This document shows, piece by piece, positions 12,601-27,600 of a stretch of DNA of 64,000 bases. The translations under genes were made by a program, and so were the position numbers. The notes below the pieces were generated by a model. The model was not told the DNA's origin, did no database searches, and worked only from the letters and a program-made list of their open reading frames with translations. This DNA comes from Brienomyrus brachyistius (lineage: Eukaryota > Chordata > Actinopteri > Osteoglossiformes > Mormyridae): NCBI RefSeq assembly GCF_023856365.1, contig NC_064552.1:6687160-6751159 (forward strand). Reading direction: 5' to 3'. The first letter of the stretch is position 1; each line of letters begins with the position of its first letter.

Positions 12601-15600
12601 TAATTAATGTCTTGAAAAAATAAGCTTGGGTGTCCTTAAAAAATCCTTATTCCTCATTTGTTATTCCTCGCTATTTGAAAAAAAAAACTGTAACCATCCT
12701 TTGTTACAAAGCTTGTAACCGTCCTTTGTCACAAAGCAACAGGTATTGACCATGCTCAATTTGGTAACCGGGGTTGGTTTTATGATGATAGCATGTTTTA
12801 TTGAATTACACTGAAAAATCTGGTAAAAATCCTAACAAAGTGGCAATTTAAAAGGAAAGTATCTCGATCTTAAGTTGAAGGGAAGCACCATTGACTTCCA
12901 TGCTATGACAGAAGATCGGCATAAGAAATCTTTCATTTCCTTCTTCTATAATTGGCCAGTGGATGTGCAGGAAATTCCAAAAAAATGTTTCTCGAAACGG
13001 AGCTAAACAATTGTCTCATTTGGAGGAAGATGAATCCCTAGAAATGTAGCTGGTTTATCAGGCCCCATCTCTTTCGTTTTCAGCTCAGTGAACATCCCCA
13101 TAGTTTATTTGTAATCTATCTAACTTTTTCCCAGGCAGCAAATCCCCTTCATTGCAGCATCAAGGCAAATACCCATGAACCGTTTGCAACAGTACAGCCT
13201 GCAGTGGGAGGGTATGACCAGTTCCAGCACAACATGGCTGCTGGCTCCAAGATCACAACATCTGACATTTTCTTATAGAAATGGTCAAACGATTTGTTGG
13301 TCTTTTTGGGAACATTCTGCAACACTCCCTTGGCACTCTCAAAAGGGATCATTTGTTCAATTGCATAGGGCTGCGCATTTATTGCTGTGCTGAGAAATTT
13401 GTTACTGAGAAACATCTGAGGTCTGACCTGAACATGAACACGGCTAGGTTTGAGTTACCTGTTTATAGCGTGAGTTGGAATTCAGGCTTGATTTGTTCCC
13501 GTCCTTTTGTTGCATTGGCGCCAGTAATTTTGCCATATTTTGTCTTCTTTATCATCTAGCTGCTGGTGCAAGAGAGTTTCAGGTTGTCCTAAAATGGGAA
13601 TGTATAAGTGACCTTGTATAAATGTTCCGCAGCGTAAACGCGATTAATCTTCTTTTTCAAGGCAAATACAGTATGTTGGAATTCTTAACAACGTGCTGGA
13701 CACACTCAGCAGTAAACATCTGCCAGAAATAAAAGGAAGGGGAATGCACTGTGTCTACTGAAAGAAGTTTAAATTTCAAAGAGGGAACACAATACCTCCA
13801 CAGCAATCTGCCATTTTCCTTTTCTCACTGTACTGTTGATGCTGGATCATTTTCTGACGGACTCCCCTTGGGGTAATTTCACCCCCTACGCCATCTTGAT
13901 TGCATTTTCAATGCCCTCTTCATGTAAAACTACTTCCCTCGGTTCAGCTCCTTCACCATGCTCAGGTTTAGCAATTTACCTACATTTCCTGCTACAGATT
14001 TGACTGTCTTCTGCATAAAATGCCCCGATTCTATGGGCAGTCATGTCTCCTTTAGCCGTTGCTAATAGTAAAAATCCATCACTTAAGCTTTTAATTTCTA
14101 AGCCTGCTAATAAAAAACACTTTCCGTCTTTAGAGCTTCTACCAAAAAGCACAGCATTGTTTCCAACTTCTAACTTAGCGCTTGCCTCAAAATGACCATA
14201 TCATACTGACCTTTTACCATATGCTTTAATGGGAATTTGACCTTTTACAGGTTACCTTGGTTACGGAGGAAGCTGACGGCATGGCGAATAACAACTGTGG
14301 TACTCTGTGAGGGTGGAATCATATAAGGATTGTGGTGGTAAATTCAGCCGGTCATTTGTAAGTTATAGAAAGCATTTATTTCCTTCAAGCTGTGCAATAA
14401 TGGGTCCCACACATAATTATTTTGTCTTGAACAGCAACCAGTGCTCTGAATCACACTCACTGGCGATTTTCTTCTTCTTGCTCAAAAACAACTTCACTGT
14501 GTATGCGAGTGTGACACATGGTGCTGCTGTACTCCTACGCAGAGACTTGCTGCCTGGAAGGAGTGAATGTAGGTGTAAAGGGGGAGAAAGGAAACTACTG
14601 GATAATGTCAGACACGCTCAGAGAAGGTGTAGGTGTGGCCGAGCAAAGGGTCTGTTCTTCCCGTGGCATCTCCGTCTGCTTGGGCTTCGGCGTCTGGGTT
14701 GTCTGAGAATTATTATTAATATGTTGGCCACAGACTGAGCAGAATCATTGGGGGAGAGATTTCTTATCCGCGAAATGGCATGAAGAGAGGCTGGAGGTCT
14801 GTCTCTGCTTTGCCATACTCTACCAGCCGTGCTTCTCCTGTCTATCATCAAGATAATTGCGCGCAGAATAAGCACGCTGCTAATTGTGGAGCCATGTTTC
14901 CATATACAGTGTCAGCGAACTCCAGTGGTCGCACAACAAGGCGCAGGAGCAAGAAATGGATCAAAAAGAAAAATCAAATTAGGTGTGTTTTCAATGTGAA
15001 ACTAAGAAGAAATGTTGCAGACAAAACCTTTACATTGTAAACAAATGACTAACGCATCAAATGCAAAGGTATACCTTTTGGGGTTGGGGGGGGGGGTTGA
15101 GGGCCCCACCAATTCATCATGACAGTATAATTATCTGGGGGGCTGTATTGGCCGGTTACATCCACCCCCCCATAATTACAATTTACATCCATGATCAAAC
15201 AACAAAATTATTTTGAAATATTTTTTCTTCGATCATTCATACATGTATAGACATCAGTGAAAAGCATTGCGGTCCTCATGTTTGGCAGCGATGCGGTTGC
15301 TCAGGCACCTCATTTCAAAAATGCATGGGAACCATTAACATTATTCATTAAGATTATTATCCTTATTACTAAACTAAAATGCAAGTCCTGCAAACACACA
15401 ATTTCCAAAGAAGCACAGGTCTCTTTAAAACTTCATGAGCCTTCCTAGTCCTGTAAATGTTTTGAACGCAGAATTACAATGAGTCTCTGTTCTCGTGATC
15501 CACTAATTGAAATGATCAGCTCGTGTGTGTTTTTACAGCCCCTTCGGTCGTGACCATTCTCCGTGATCCATCTGCTATTCATGAAGTTTCCCTTAATTGA

Positions 15601-18600
15601 CGTAACTGGTCAATAAAGCAATACGTCAGGTTTGTTTTTTCTTGCTCAGCAACAAAAATGGTTAGCAGAGGAACCCCATTAGCTTGAAAATAACCCACGG
15701 GAAAAAATGACAAAAACTATCCTCTTTGATAATATACCATCCACCCTAAACTGTTCTGTGTAGTTTTACTCACGTAAGGGTAAACCAAGCGACTATATCA
15801 GGGGTACTCAACTGGTGGACCGAACCGAAACACAATTTAATCCGGACCACACGATCGATCCTCAGCAATCCACCCGGCAAATTTTATTATCCGTGAACTC
15901 CCCCCGTCAAATTTTATTGCACCCCTCCATCGGGGCCCGGACAAAGATTTGACCTCCAGGAGCCGCCTTGAACTATTTCTACAATTCATTATACTTCTTA
16001 GTAAGAGTGAGCTATGCAAAATTTTATTCATTCCTTACAATGCAAGAACACCTGTATCTCTATATCTTTGCCCATATCAAAATCGAGAACTATGCCATAA
16101 CCACAAAAGAACTAAATGATTAAGTGGAATGGCATACCACCCATAGCATACACTGCCCGGTGCTCTGTGCCTTCTGCCCTGGACACTTATTGGATAACAT
16201 AATGGGATTTCATTATATTTTATGCCATTGTTGTCCTTTTAAACTACAGACTGATTTTCCTCAGTATGTAAGGTAATAAATATCGGAAAACAAATTAAAT
16301 TAATAGTGTCCTGTCTTTGTAATAATGAATTTATTGTAAACAAAAGGTGAAGATCTTGCTATATAAGCTTAAAATTTTTACAATTACAATTACAAATTTT
16401 AACATTTATAAACATTGTACATTATTAAGACATCTGGTCCCCCACACAATTTTTGCTGACTACGCTTATAAACATCTCACATTGCATGTATTTCCTTTAA
16501 TTACAAATACCAGTAATTGCAAAAAAAAACCGTATATTTATTATAGAATATGCACAAAAAGCAAGGCCACGTTCTTCTCTTACTGATTAATTCGTCCCCA
16601 TGGCTGGTTAGTCAGGTAAGTATTTCAGTTTTTTCTTTCACTGAGGGCCAGTCATTAGGTGCATTTCTCAGACTGCTTGGCCCAGTGATCAGCACAAACA
16701 CAGAGTCCGAGGACTTCAATACCGCAGTTTGTCTTGCCATTCTCACTCTCAGATATCATGCAAGATCAGCAAAAGTTACAATTTTATAAACGTTCGCCAG
16801 CTAATTCAAATGGCTTCCTCTTCCTGCAACCGTGCAGATTTTATATGGCGAAGGTTAGAGGCCTCTTTTTGGCAGGGCTAAGCGTCTTTAAGACCCAGCA
16901 CCAGCCCCAAAACACCTTGCTGGATGCTCTTTTTTTCTGTAAGATCCATGAATAAAAACTGCAATGATTATAGACAGACTCAAAACGTGGCTCGGAATTT
17001 TATGCCAGATGTTTTTTTGTCTGCTTCCATTAAATCTTACCTTAAATTACCTCAGATTTAGTGACGTCAAAATGGCCGCCCAGGTTCTTTCTGCCAGCTG
17101 AAGACTACATTCAGTTGAGAAAACCTTTGATTTATTAAAGACCATAGAAAGAGTCATTGAAGATTATTCACACGTGACAATCACTGATGAAATGAAAAAC
17201 TTTCCTCAATAACACAGATACACATGCTAACTGACTGAGGGGACTATCCTCCCATGCGCCTAACTCAAAAGTATGAAATGTTTTAAGCGCTTTTTTGACT
17301 TACGTGCTCGATGGGAGAAAAGACCCATGAATGAATAGGGATGCATGCAGCTACTTCTGCACTGACCGTGATTTTCATACAATGTGCTGTAGTAAAGATA
17401 CTGATCATTTATTTAAGTCCGACATTTCTCTCATGCTAAATCAGAAAGCTACATGTTGTGCACGTGCCACTCAAACGCATTTAGCAAACTCCAACTCTGC
17501 GTTCTCCATTTAATCCCGACATCTATGTCATTCCAAGGAAAACCAGAAACCAGCTTGAGTAATACGAATGACAGCATTATCCACTTCTGAACTTCATTAT
17601 TCTTGTTAAAGGCATTTTGGGTAGATATACTGTGTATAAAAAAAACAGTTATTTACACACTGTGGTAAAGGGGAAGCTGAATTTTATTTTTTTTAAAAAT
17701 CTGTAAAAAAATGCTGAAAATCTGTAAAAGGGTAGGACTGGCTAGGGGTGGAATTAGGGTTTTTCCCATAGGAATTAATGGAGAATCCCCAGAAATTCAA
17801 ATGTGGTGTGTGTGAGTGTGTGTATATGATGAAAATGAAGATTTATTTATTTATATTTTTTTGAAAAGACGTTAAAATAATTAGGCTAGAGTTTGCACCA
17901 ACATACTATTATTTAGAGAGAAAAAAAAACAGAGAATTACTCCAGGCCTTTATGTAATAATGATATCACGTTGACTTTCAAGTAATCCCCTTCTATAACC
18001 TAAATAATCTCAACAGTTGGTTGACATTATCTAGACGTTTTTGATAGAGGGGCAGTGGCCCAGTGGGCTAAGCCTCTATACTTGTAAGCAGAAAGTTACT
18101 GGTTCAACCCTGGCCTCAGCACATTTGCAGGTACTTGAGCAAGGCCCTTAACCCCCCCAGCTCCCTGGGCACTGCTGTGGGTGGCTGTCCTTTGTGGCCA
18201 GCTTGCTCTCACCTACAGGAAGCACGTTGGGGGAGGTATAAAGAGCCTCCCCACTAAGGTATACATAAAGTAATGAGGTGTTATTATTTTATACTGAAAA
18301 AAAATAAAATATATGCCTTTAACTATTGAAAGTACACAGCCCTGTTTATGTTGAGAACTTGTGTATATATACACAAGTATATATACACATATAGGAAGAT
18401 CAGTGTGAACTGTTCAGTTATTTAAATATACACTCTGTGTCGACTTTATTAGATACATCTAGCTAGTATGACCCATTTTTGCCTCCAGAGCTGCTTCGAG
18501 GGTAGACGAGATGTGCATTCAGAGCAGCTCTCCTACACACCACATTCGTACTGAACTGCTATTTTGGCACTTGTGGAGCCAGAAATGTCATTGACTGCAT

Positions 18601-21600
18601 TTCGTTTTTGTTTGTCGTCCCATTGTCTGTAAACTCTAGACACTGGTACTTGAATATCCCGGGAGAGTGGGTCTCTCTCTGAGATGCTGGAGCCATCACG
18701 TACGACAGCGAAAATCACACCACCTTCAAAATCGCTTAGATCAGGCATTTCAGCCAATCTAATGCTTGGTCGAACCGTAACTTAACCTCTTGAGCTTGCC
18801 GGAGCGCTCTGTGTATTCAGCTGCAGCCACATGATTCGCTGTCCGGAGCGGCAGGCTGCTCGCAGAGGCAACCAGATAACCCCAATATACAGTACTGGCC
18901 GCTGAGTGTATGTGATTGTTTGACTCCAGACTGATTCAAATAACAGCAATATTTTCGAACTTTAAAATACGCTTCCCACTGATAGGAAGATCATGAATTG
19001 TTTTTTTGCCATTAATACAAGGCAGTAAAATATTATTAATATTAGTATTCAGGTATTATACCGGTCATATAAAAATAACACACTATCATGAATTTCTCAT
19101 GTCTGCTCGGTCTTTGTGTAATGTGATATTGAAACTGTTTCGAATGGTCTACTAAATCCAAATAATGTAATGATTTTTTAATGTTTATCAAAAGGGTTTT
19201 ACGAAATACTGTTTTCCTATTTTGATATCAGCTGTACAGTGAGCAAAAACCCTGACTATGAGTCGACTCCTACCCTCCTAATGTCTGAATAGATATCTGG
19301 GGTTCTAAGGCAGACTTGTGTTGCTCATGATGCCTCTACACTTGCCTGCCTCTGTCCTTGATGTGTTTCCACTTTCCACTCTGTGAACCATCCCAGATGG
19401 TGCCCCTCTTCCCCCACACTCCCATTTCATCCAACATCCCACGCAGCAGCTCCACTCGTTCTGGACTGGTGCAGTCTTGCAGAGGGACACACACTTCAAA
19501 ACACACGGACCAACACAACAGCGCGATAATTTATATTTCGATCAGGCGTTTAATAAGGTAGAATGTTCTCTTTCAGCTGGATTATATTAAAGGGCTCAGG
19601 TCAGATCCCCTTGTGATATTTTTGCATGAGTGTAGATATTGCTTTTTTGTGAAGTCTTTTCAGTTAATTAATTAGTCAATGCTCCAGTACAAACAGATCC
19701 TTTGTACTACTGAAGTATGGTCACAATATTTTGGTGTTGAATACATTGTTCTTTTGGCTGACTAAATAGTATCCATTTAGTATATCGACTTGGTATCACG
19801 ATATTCATTATTCTTTACATTACTGGAGCAGGAGGCTACAGCTACCTCAATGTTTACATGGCAAAACTATGCATAAAAAGGTGCTTATGGAGTATAAAAC
19901 CAGATAAAATGTGACCAACTTCCCGCAGTTCATAAATATACTATAAATGACCCACCGATAGTTTATTTACATAATGGCTAGCAAAATGTTCTCTCATGCG
20001 ATATCTGATATGCAAATGAAAATTAATAAATTAGGTAATCAATAAATATATAAGTGTAAAAAAAAATCGGAGCCAGGCATAACTTTTCATGATGATATAA
20101 CCAGCATTTGAAAAAAAAACTCTTTTATGTGAACTACAATGTCATTTTGGTAGATAATGGGGACTAATTTAAGTTAATGACCGTTATTTATCCACAAAAA
20201 TACTCTTTTACAGATGTTGGGAATTATGATTTTCCTTATTTACTTAAAGAAATTCAAATAAAGGCCTTATTAAAATAAAACTGTGAACTTGAACGTGGCA
20301 AAAACTTAAGATGGACAAACAGATTTTTTAGCAGAAATCCTCTCCCTTATCCAGTTTACCCAGTTAACTTTCATTTTCATTTTATATAAAGTACATAGAA
20401 TTTACCATATATAAATACCACATAAGGCAACTATTACCATATGCTATTATATGTAAACAGCTGCCCTATATTTGCTTTATAGCTTGATTATGTATTTCAT
20501 CAATGAACACTTCTAAAGGAAGGAGAGGATGAGAGATCACTTGTACGAAAGGCCCGCCTCTCATGCAGATTAGGGTAGATAAACACGTCCCCAGGTGATC
20601 AGTGCATATTTGCAAGAACAGAAAATCATTCCCGATACCATTTGCATTTGTTTTTCCCATCTGATTTCTGTTTATAAATAGACTGTGGCCAAATCAGCAC
20701 ACGAGATGCCAGGGGGGTTGCGGGATAAGAGATCTGTCTATGACGCATCGGTGATCTATTTTTAAAACTCCAGAGCGATCGCCGGGTTTGACGAGATCTG
20801 ATTATGACGTGCAGCGTAATGTAAAATGCACATAAAGTAACAACGGGAATGCAGAAAAAGTTGAACACCAACACTAACCAGTGTCTCATTGTTGCTTTTT
20901 GTTGGGAGCAATATTCATGTTGCATAATCACACAGGAAATTAACAGCATATAAAAATCTATTGACCATCTGTTGCATCTGTATCATTAAACTCATTCTTA
21001 GTGACGACATACTTACTGCAAACAAAATTATATATTTAGAGGGCTCAGGTCAAATCCCCTTACAATATTTTTGCTTGAGTTTAGACATTGCTTTTTTTTA
21101 TTTAGTATTTTCAGCAGATTAATTAATCAATGCTCCAGATCTTTTCTATTAGGTTGGATAAACAGATGCTTTAGCAGAAATCCTATTATTTTGCTAGTTC
21201 ACCTTATTAGCCTTCAATTTCATTTTATACAGCGTATTCAGCCACGGAAAAAAATTAAGAGACCAAAGCACATTTTTTTGCGTCACTCATTTCTCTATTT
21301 ATGGGTGTGCGTCAGTAAATAATACTTTATTTATTTATTTTTGCAAACTGCAGCCTGGTTATTCTCTGTTCTTCGTTAATGAAGGGCTTCTTCCTTGCTT
21401 TATGGGACTTCAGTCCTGCTTCTAGAAGCCTGATACGAACTCTCCCAGCAGTGCACTTCACACCCGCACTTCATGTTTCCCATTCCTTTTGAAAGTTACT
21501 TGATGTCATCATATGATTCATGAGAAACTGTTGGATAAGTGAACGGCCATCTCTGGCATTAGAAATTCACTTCCACCCTCTACCTGGCTGATTTCTGGTT

Positions 21601-24600
21601 CTTCCCAATGTCTCCCGCTTCACCTTCTTCTTGTCTATTGATGTATTTCAAATTTTGAACCAGGTCAGCGTAGCCTTCTGCCAGCAGAACCATGGTTAAA
21701 CTGGGATTTAAAAATGCAGATTTGTTTTAAAATATAGAAAAATATATAAAAATAAATTTTAAAAAATCCGTGGTTGCATGTATGAATGTATATAAATAAA
21801 AACACATACATACATACACATTGTATAGATTATTCGGTATCAATTGTACAGGTCACTCTTGTACTGAGCTGCTAGTTTTGCAGGCCTTCCTGTTGCCTTT
21901 ATCAAGTCTGGCCATTTTCCTCCTACCTCTCTCATTAACAAGGTGCGTTTAGCCATTAGCTAGATGTTTTGGTAACACTTTACTTGAGAGGATACAAATG
22001 TTTAGTAATAACTCAGTTACTACTGAAGTATAAATCATACAATAGTCACTACTTAGCATGAAAGATGCGTCTTGATTCATTAATGATGAACAAACAAGAC
22101 ATCAGTACTTCACTTGTGTTACTCATTACTTGTCCCTTAAAAAATTTCTTAGTACTTCCTTCAGTGGTTCACTAAGACTTACAGTATAACAGATATAGTA
22201 AAATATAGCAACTGCTTGGGATATAAATGATGCATCACGATTCATTAACGATGAACAAATGTGAAATCGGTATTTTACGTTACCGATTATTTGTTCCTAC
22301 AGTACTTCCTTCAGTGGCTCCTTCAGGAGTTCATAAAAGTTTACATAATTAACAGATATAGTAACAGATATAGTACATGCTTGAGATAAAACATGCGTTA
22401 TGATTCATTAATGATTAATTAACATGAGATCAGTACATAATTAAGACTTACTTTGTGGTTAATAAGTAATGGCATAATACAACATTTTATTTGACCCCTC
22501 AATAAAGTGCTACGGATGTATTTTGTTGATCAGATTATACTCTATAAACACTTCAGTGCGTTAAAATCCCTGGAGGGCAGCTGTTTCTGAGATGCTGGGA
22601 CCACCATCTTTGGTACAAATGATCACACTGCCTTCTAAATTGCTTAGGTAGGGCATTTTAGTCATTTGAATGCTTGGTCGAACAGTTAGAGTGCCTCCCA
22701 ACCCTGTCTGTGTACTGCATGAATTGAGTTGCAGTCACGTGATTGGCTGTTTGGAACTGCCAGCCGCTTGCATTAGCAGGCAGGTATATCCCATAAACTG
22801 ACCACCGAGTGTAGATGGCGCTTCAAATGTTCGTTGTCAGTTTGTTAAATCATGCATAGGAGATGGATGAGGCCTGCTGAGGTAACTGTGTTAGCCAGCA
22901 GTCCTGGAGCTCATTACACATATTATATTAATGGACAGCATGGTACAAATGACTGTTCAGTCTGTTGTCTCTTTTATTTCATTAACCTGTGCTGAGGCTT
23001 GTTGTTTTTTTTTGACAGAAACATATGTAACCACATTTATACAGCTACAATAAATTATATCTACAGTATGGCCAATTATTATGCTAATATTGGAAATGCA
23101 GTTGGAAAGTGCATATATAAAAAAAGCCAAGACTGCAGATTTTGGACATCGTCTGTTCTTCGTTAAACTGTACAGTGTGGAGGTCTGTCCCATGTTAAAG
23201 CTTGTGCAAAACGATGAACAAAACAAAATAAAAAAAGACAATGTACCTCTGCTAATGGAAGCCCTTTTTGTTAGATTTTTTGTTCGATTTTTTGTTCCAT
23301 CTTGATTAAACCTTTGCTATATTATATTGATGATAATTACTAACAAGCGAGCAAGGAGACAATGAAAGTGCTTGTGACAATGAAAGTGTGGTTTCATAGT
23401 TTTTTACTGCTGTGCAGATCATTGCATTTGAAAACTTCTGCCATTTCTGTGTCAAGAATCCTGATTCCAGTGTCTTCTGAAAAGTTTGCATTCACGAAAG
23501 TGACCTCTGAATCAGCAGTCTTTCACCTATATGCATCATTTCATCAAATTCCAAAGTCCAAAGCAACAGCCACTTTGAGTAAAGGACATATATTCTTCAA
23601 AGGACAAAGAAATGAAAATGAATGACACGGGAATGGTGATTATTTACAGAAGCTGACTTAAATTCCATTCTGACTCTTATTAAAATCCTAGCAGCTCATA
23701 TGTATTTTATTACAGGAATCAAGCCCTTTTTTTAATCTACCTCTTAATCTGAGGATCTGAGGAGATGGAAACACGCCAGCGAGGCTATGAATCATACTAC
23801 AGGGCCATCTTAGGACTTTTTATTAAACCGAGATGACAAGCAGGTTGATTGTAAAAATAAAGCAGGCTGGCATTCAAAGGCTTTGACACAGTGCCACTTT
23901 GGGGAATGCTACTGCCTCTCTGATGATTAACACTGGCTGCGGGACAAACCAGGAAGTGAAATGATGCAGGAAACAGGACAGCCATGCAGTTAATTTCCAA
24001 CAATGAAAAGCTGATGATGTACAAGCCTTTCAGTGTGGGCCGCTTTGTCTTCCATAGGTAAAAACATGTCTAGATTGATAACATGTCCATAACACTCCAC
24101 AATATATAAGTACACTTACATTTACGTAGAGTATGCTTTGATAGATGTAGGTATGCATACATATACAGTACAAATGTGTGTGTGTGTGTATGTTTGCGTG
24201 TGTTTTGTTATATATTCATATACATTAACAAATATCACATTCTAGGGGTACCAAAAATATTTTGCTGTGTGGAGCATAGATTTTAAACACATGATGTATG
24301 TATATCTATACACTATTTAAAAAGGCAAGCAAACACTTCCACCCTTCCTAAGTGGTAGAGAATTGGAGTTGTCAATATAAATGCTACTGCTTTATTGTCA
24401 CTTAAAGGTGAAGAAAATAGTGGAAAGTGTTGTTTCCTTTTTTTAATTTTATTATGATTGGTTATTGTACGGGGCGGCATGGTGGTGCAGTGGTTAGCAC
24501 TGTCGCCTCACACCTCTGGGACCCGGGTTCGAGTCTCCGCCTGGGTCCCATGTGTGCGGGGTTTGCATGTTCTCCCCGTGTCGTCGTGGGGTTTCCTCCG

Positions 24601-27600
24601 GGTACTCCGGTTTCCCCCCACAGTCCAAAAACATGCTGAGGCTAATTGGAGTTGCTGAATTGCCCATAGGTGTGCATGTGTGAGTGAATGGTGTGTGAGT
24701 GTGCCCTGCGATGGGCTGGCCCCCCATCCTGGGTTGTTCCCTGCCTCGTGCCCATTGATTCCGGGATAGGCTCCGGACCCCCCGCGACCCAATAGGATAA
24801 GCGGTTTGGAAAATGGATGGATGGATGGTTATTGTACAAGAGAAAAAATGGATTTCCATTCCACACAACTACAAGGCATGATCTTCATTGTGGGTTGTAG
24901 GTCAATGTTTGCTTTATACTGTAGATGTTATTCAAGTAGGGGGCGGCATGGTGGTGCAGTGGTTAGCACTGTTGCCTCACACCTCTAGGACCCGGGTTCG
25001 AGTCGCCGCCTGGGTTACATCTGTGCGGAGTTTGCATGTTCTCCTCATGTCGTCGTGGGTTTCCTCCAGTTTCCCCCCACAGTCCAAAAACATGCTGAGG
25101 CTAATTTGAGTTACTAAATTGCCCATAGGTGTGCATGTGTGAGTGAATGGTGTGTGAGTCTGCCCTGCGATGGGCTGGCCCCCCATCCTGGGTTGTTCCC
25201 TGCCTCGTGCCCATTGCTTCTGGGATGGGCTCCGGACCCCCCGCAACCCAGTAGGATAAGCAGTTTGGAAAATGGATGGATAGATGGATGTTACGTAACT
25301 CATATGTTATGGTATATGGCTTCATAAATTGCACCTCTGCATAATAGTTCAATACTTTGCTGACTAAGGGCTCTATTTTGACGGCGGAAAAAACTGACTT
25401 TGCGCCACTTTTGCAAACATTTTAGGTCCAGAGAGTACCGATCCAGACCAAGATTTTGTTTCAACCAACCACTTGAGTACTCTGTGACTGTGACTCTTCA
25501 TACTCAACTGCTTGGTTGAAACAAAATCTTGGTCTGGATTTGTACTCTCTGGACCTGAAATCTCCACCTCTGCTTGAACCTTGTGCAAAACGTTTACCTT
25601 ACAAATTTCAAACCATACAGCGTTTGAAACAACTTTTGAAAAGAAACGTGTTGGTAAATGAATATGTTTTCTTACATTATAGGGAGTTACAAAAGTTGAC
25701 ACTTGACCATGTCAATCTGATCTCTTAATTAAATATCCAATTAGAAAGCAATTTATATCAGCTGTAAAGTCCCCAAAACAATAAGCTGTTGTCCGTTCAT
25801 GTGGGTATGAAACAACCAGAAATGGAGCAGAAACGAGAATATTATATCCCACTGGGTACTGCTTTGCAGAATGGCTTGTACTGTGGGCCAGGCTAACCGC
25901 ACATTCATGTGCCACAATGTACAGAACATGCTCACAGAACAATGACGCGATCTCTCTGGGGAAGGATCTCCACAAAGCCTTTCTCATCAGCACACCCTGT
26001 ATCCACATGCTTATTCATTCCTGGTTTCTGTCCAAGTCTTGCAGCTTTACATAACATTGAGAACGTCAAAGCGAAAGAATCGAAGTTTAACATGGTTTCC
26101 ATTCTCTAACAGTTCACGTACAGCTGGTTTTGCCTTGCCTTCAGATTTCCATTGCATTTTCTCTGGAGTGTGATTCAGTCAAAAATACTGGAACTTGTGC
26201 TTTATGAAATAGTGACAATTAATGTATTGCTCTTTATCTATTCAATGCATGCATCATTTATTAAACACATGCATACTGACTTAGGAGAATGGTGATCAGG
26301 AAATTAAAGGATGAAAGCATGGAGGTTAAAATTAATTGCAAGGTGTAGTTTTCTGCAAGCTTCCACAATTTTTTGGTAAAATGTGTGTATGCTTTAGCAC
26401 TCACCAAATGATATGGTTTTATAAGCCATAAATTATATTTTGTATTTTAACGAAGAACTTGTACAACACCGTTGTATACACAGCACATTGAAAAAAAGAG
26501 CTGATCAGTTGCACTTATTTTATAATTAACTTGCTTACAAATTCTGCAGGTAGATTATGTTTTATGAGAAGCACATGTAGATTGGCTTGAATGCCTCTTT
26601 TGTATGCCTGGTGTGCACACTTCAGTAACATTTTGTACCCATTACGCAATTTGTATTCCGTCGTCTCCTCACGGAGTTGAGAAGACCTCAGTTCGGGCGT
26701 GACTCAAGATTCAAGGGACAGCTGTAGCGTTGTGGCATTTCTGCCCACAGATCGTCATGGGTGTGAGCCCAGCTCCATGGTAATCTCTCCTCTAGTCTGT
26801 GTTCATTTCTGGCACAGAATCCACATTCTTATTTTAAATTTACATTGCCAGTTGTTCCAACTCATTTACAGAATGTATCGGGCGAAGAGAATGTGAAGGA
26901 AATCTTTTTTTTTTTGTTGCCATATATATACTCACATCAACCATGTTAGCCAAGTGAGAATCTTCAGTTAAGAAAAGTGCATGACTTTCTTGAAGTCTGG
27001 AATTTGAATTGATATTCGGGACTCTAAGGCAAGTATATTGCAGGGCTGACTGTGATAGAAGCACATATTAAAGCCATCCCAGCACAGAAAACTGCATTCA
27101 CACTGGTTACATAGATCATCATGACACAGTTTCATCAACATATCTGCCTTGGCAAACAATGTACCTCTGACATCATAAGTACAGCAAACCCTTTATAAGA
27201 GCCAAACTCTTGGAGCCTGGTGGAATAAATAAATACAATCAATGGAACATTCTTGTTTGAAATCTTTGACAGAGGCCAGAAAACAAAGATCAACCCAAAG
27301 AAAAACTAACTAAAGCAAAGACCTATAATGAATATTACAAAAACACGTATGTTCCTTTAACAGTTCTGCCGGATCACACATTTCTGTCTCCCTTCTATTA
27401 TTATCTCCTGCTGATAGCACTCAGGAATAATTGCCATGGAAACAGTTTACATGTCACACTCTGTTGTCAAGGAAACATGGCTGAATAGGCTAAGGTACCT
27501 CCTTTGGATTAATATGCAATTCCTCTGGACTTCTGCTCATATCCGTCTTTTACACGTTCACATGATTGTGAACAGGCTGCAGATGTAACATGCTTTATAG

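Noticed and set aside
14307..14875. Open frames on both strands in a GC-richer patch
   Set aside because: No frame resembles a protein family, and none fits as a NEURL1 exon in phase 1.
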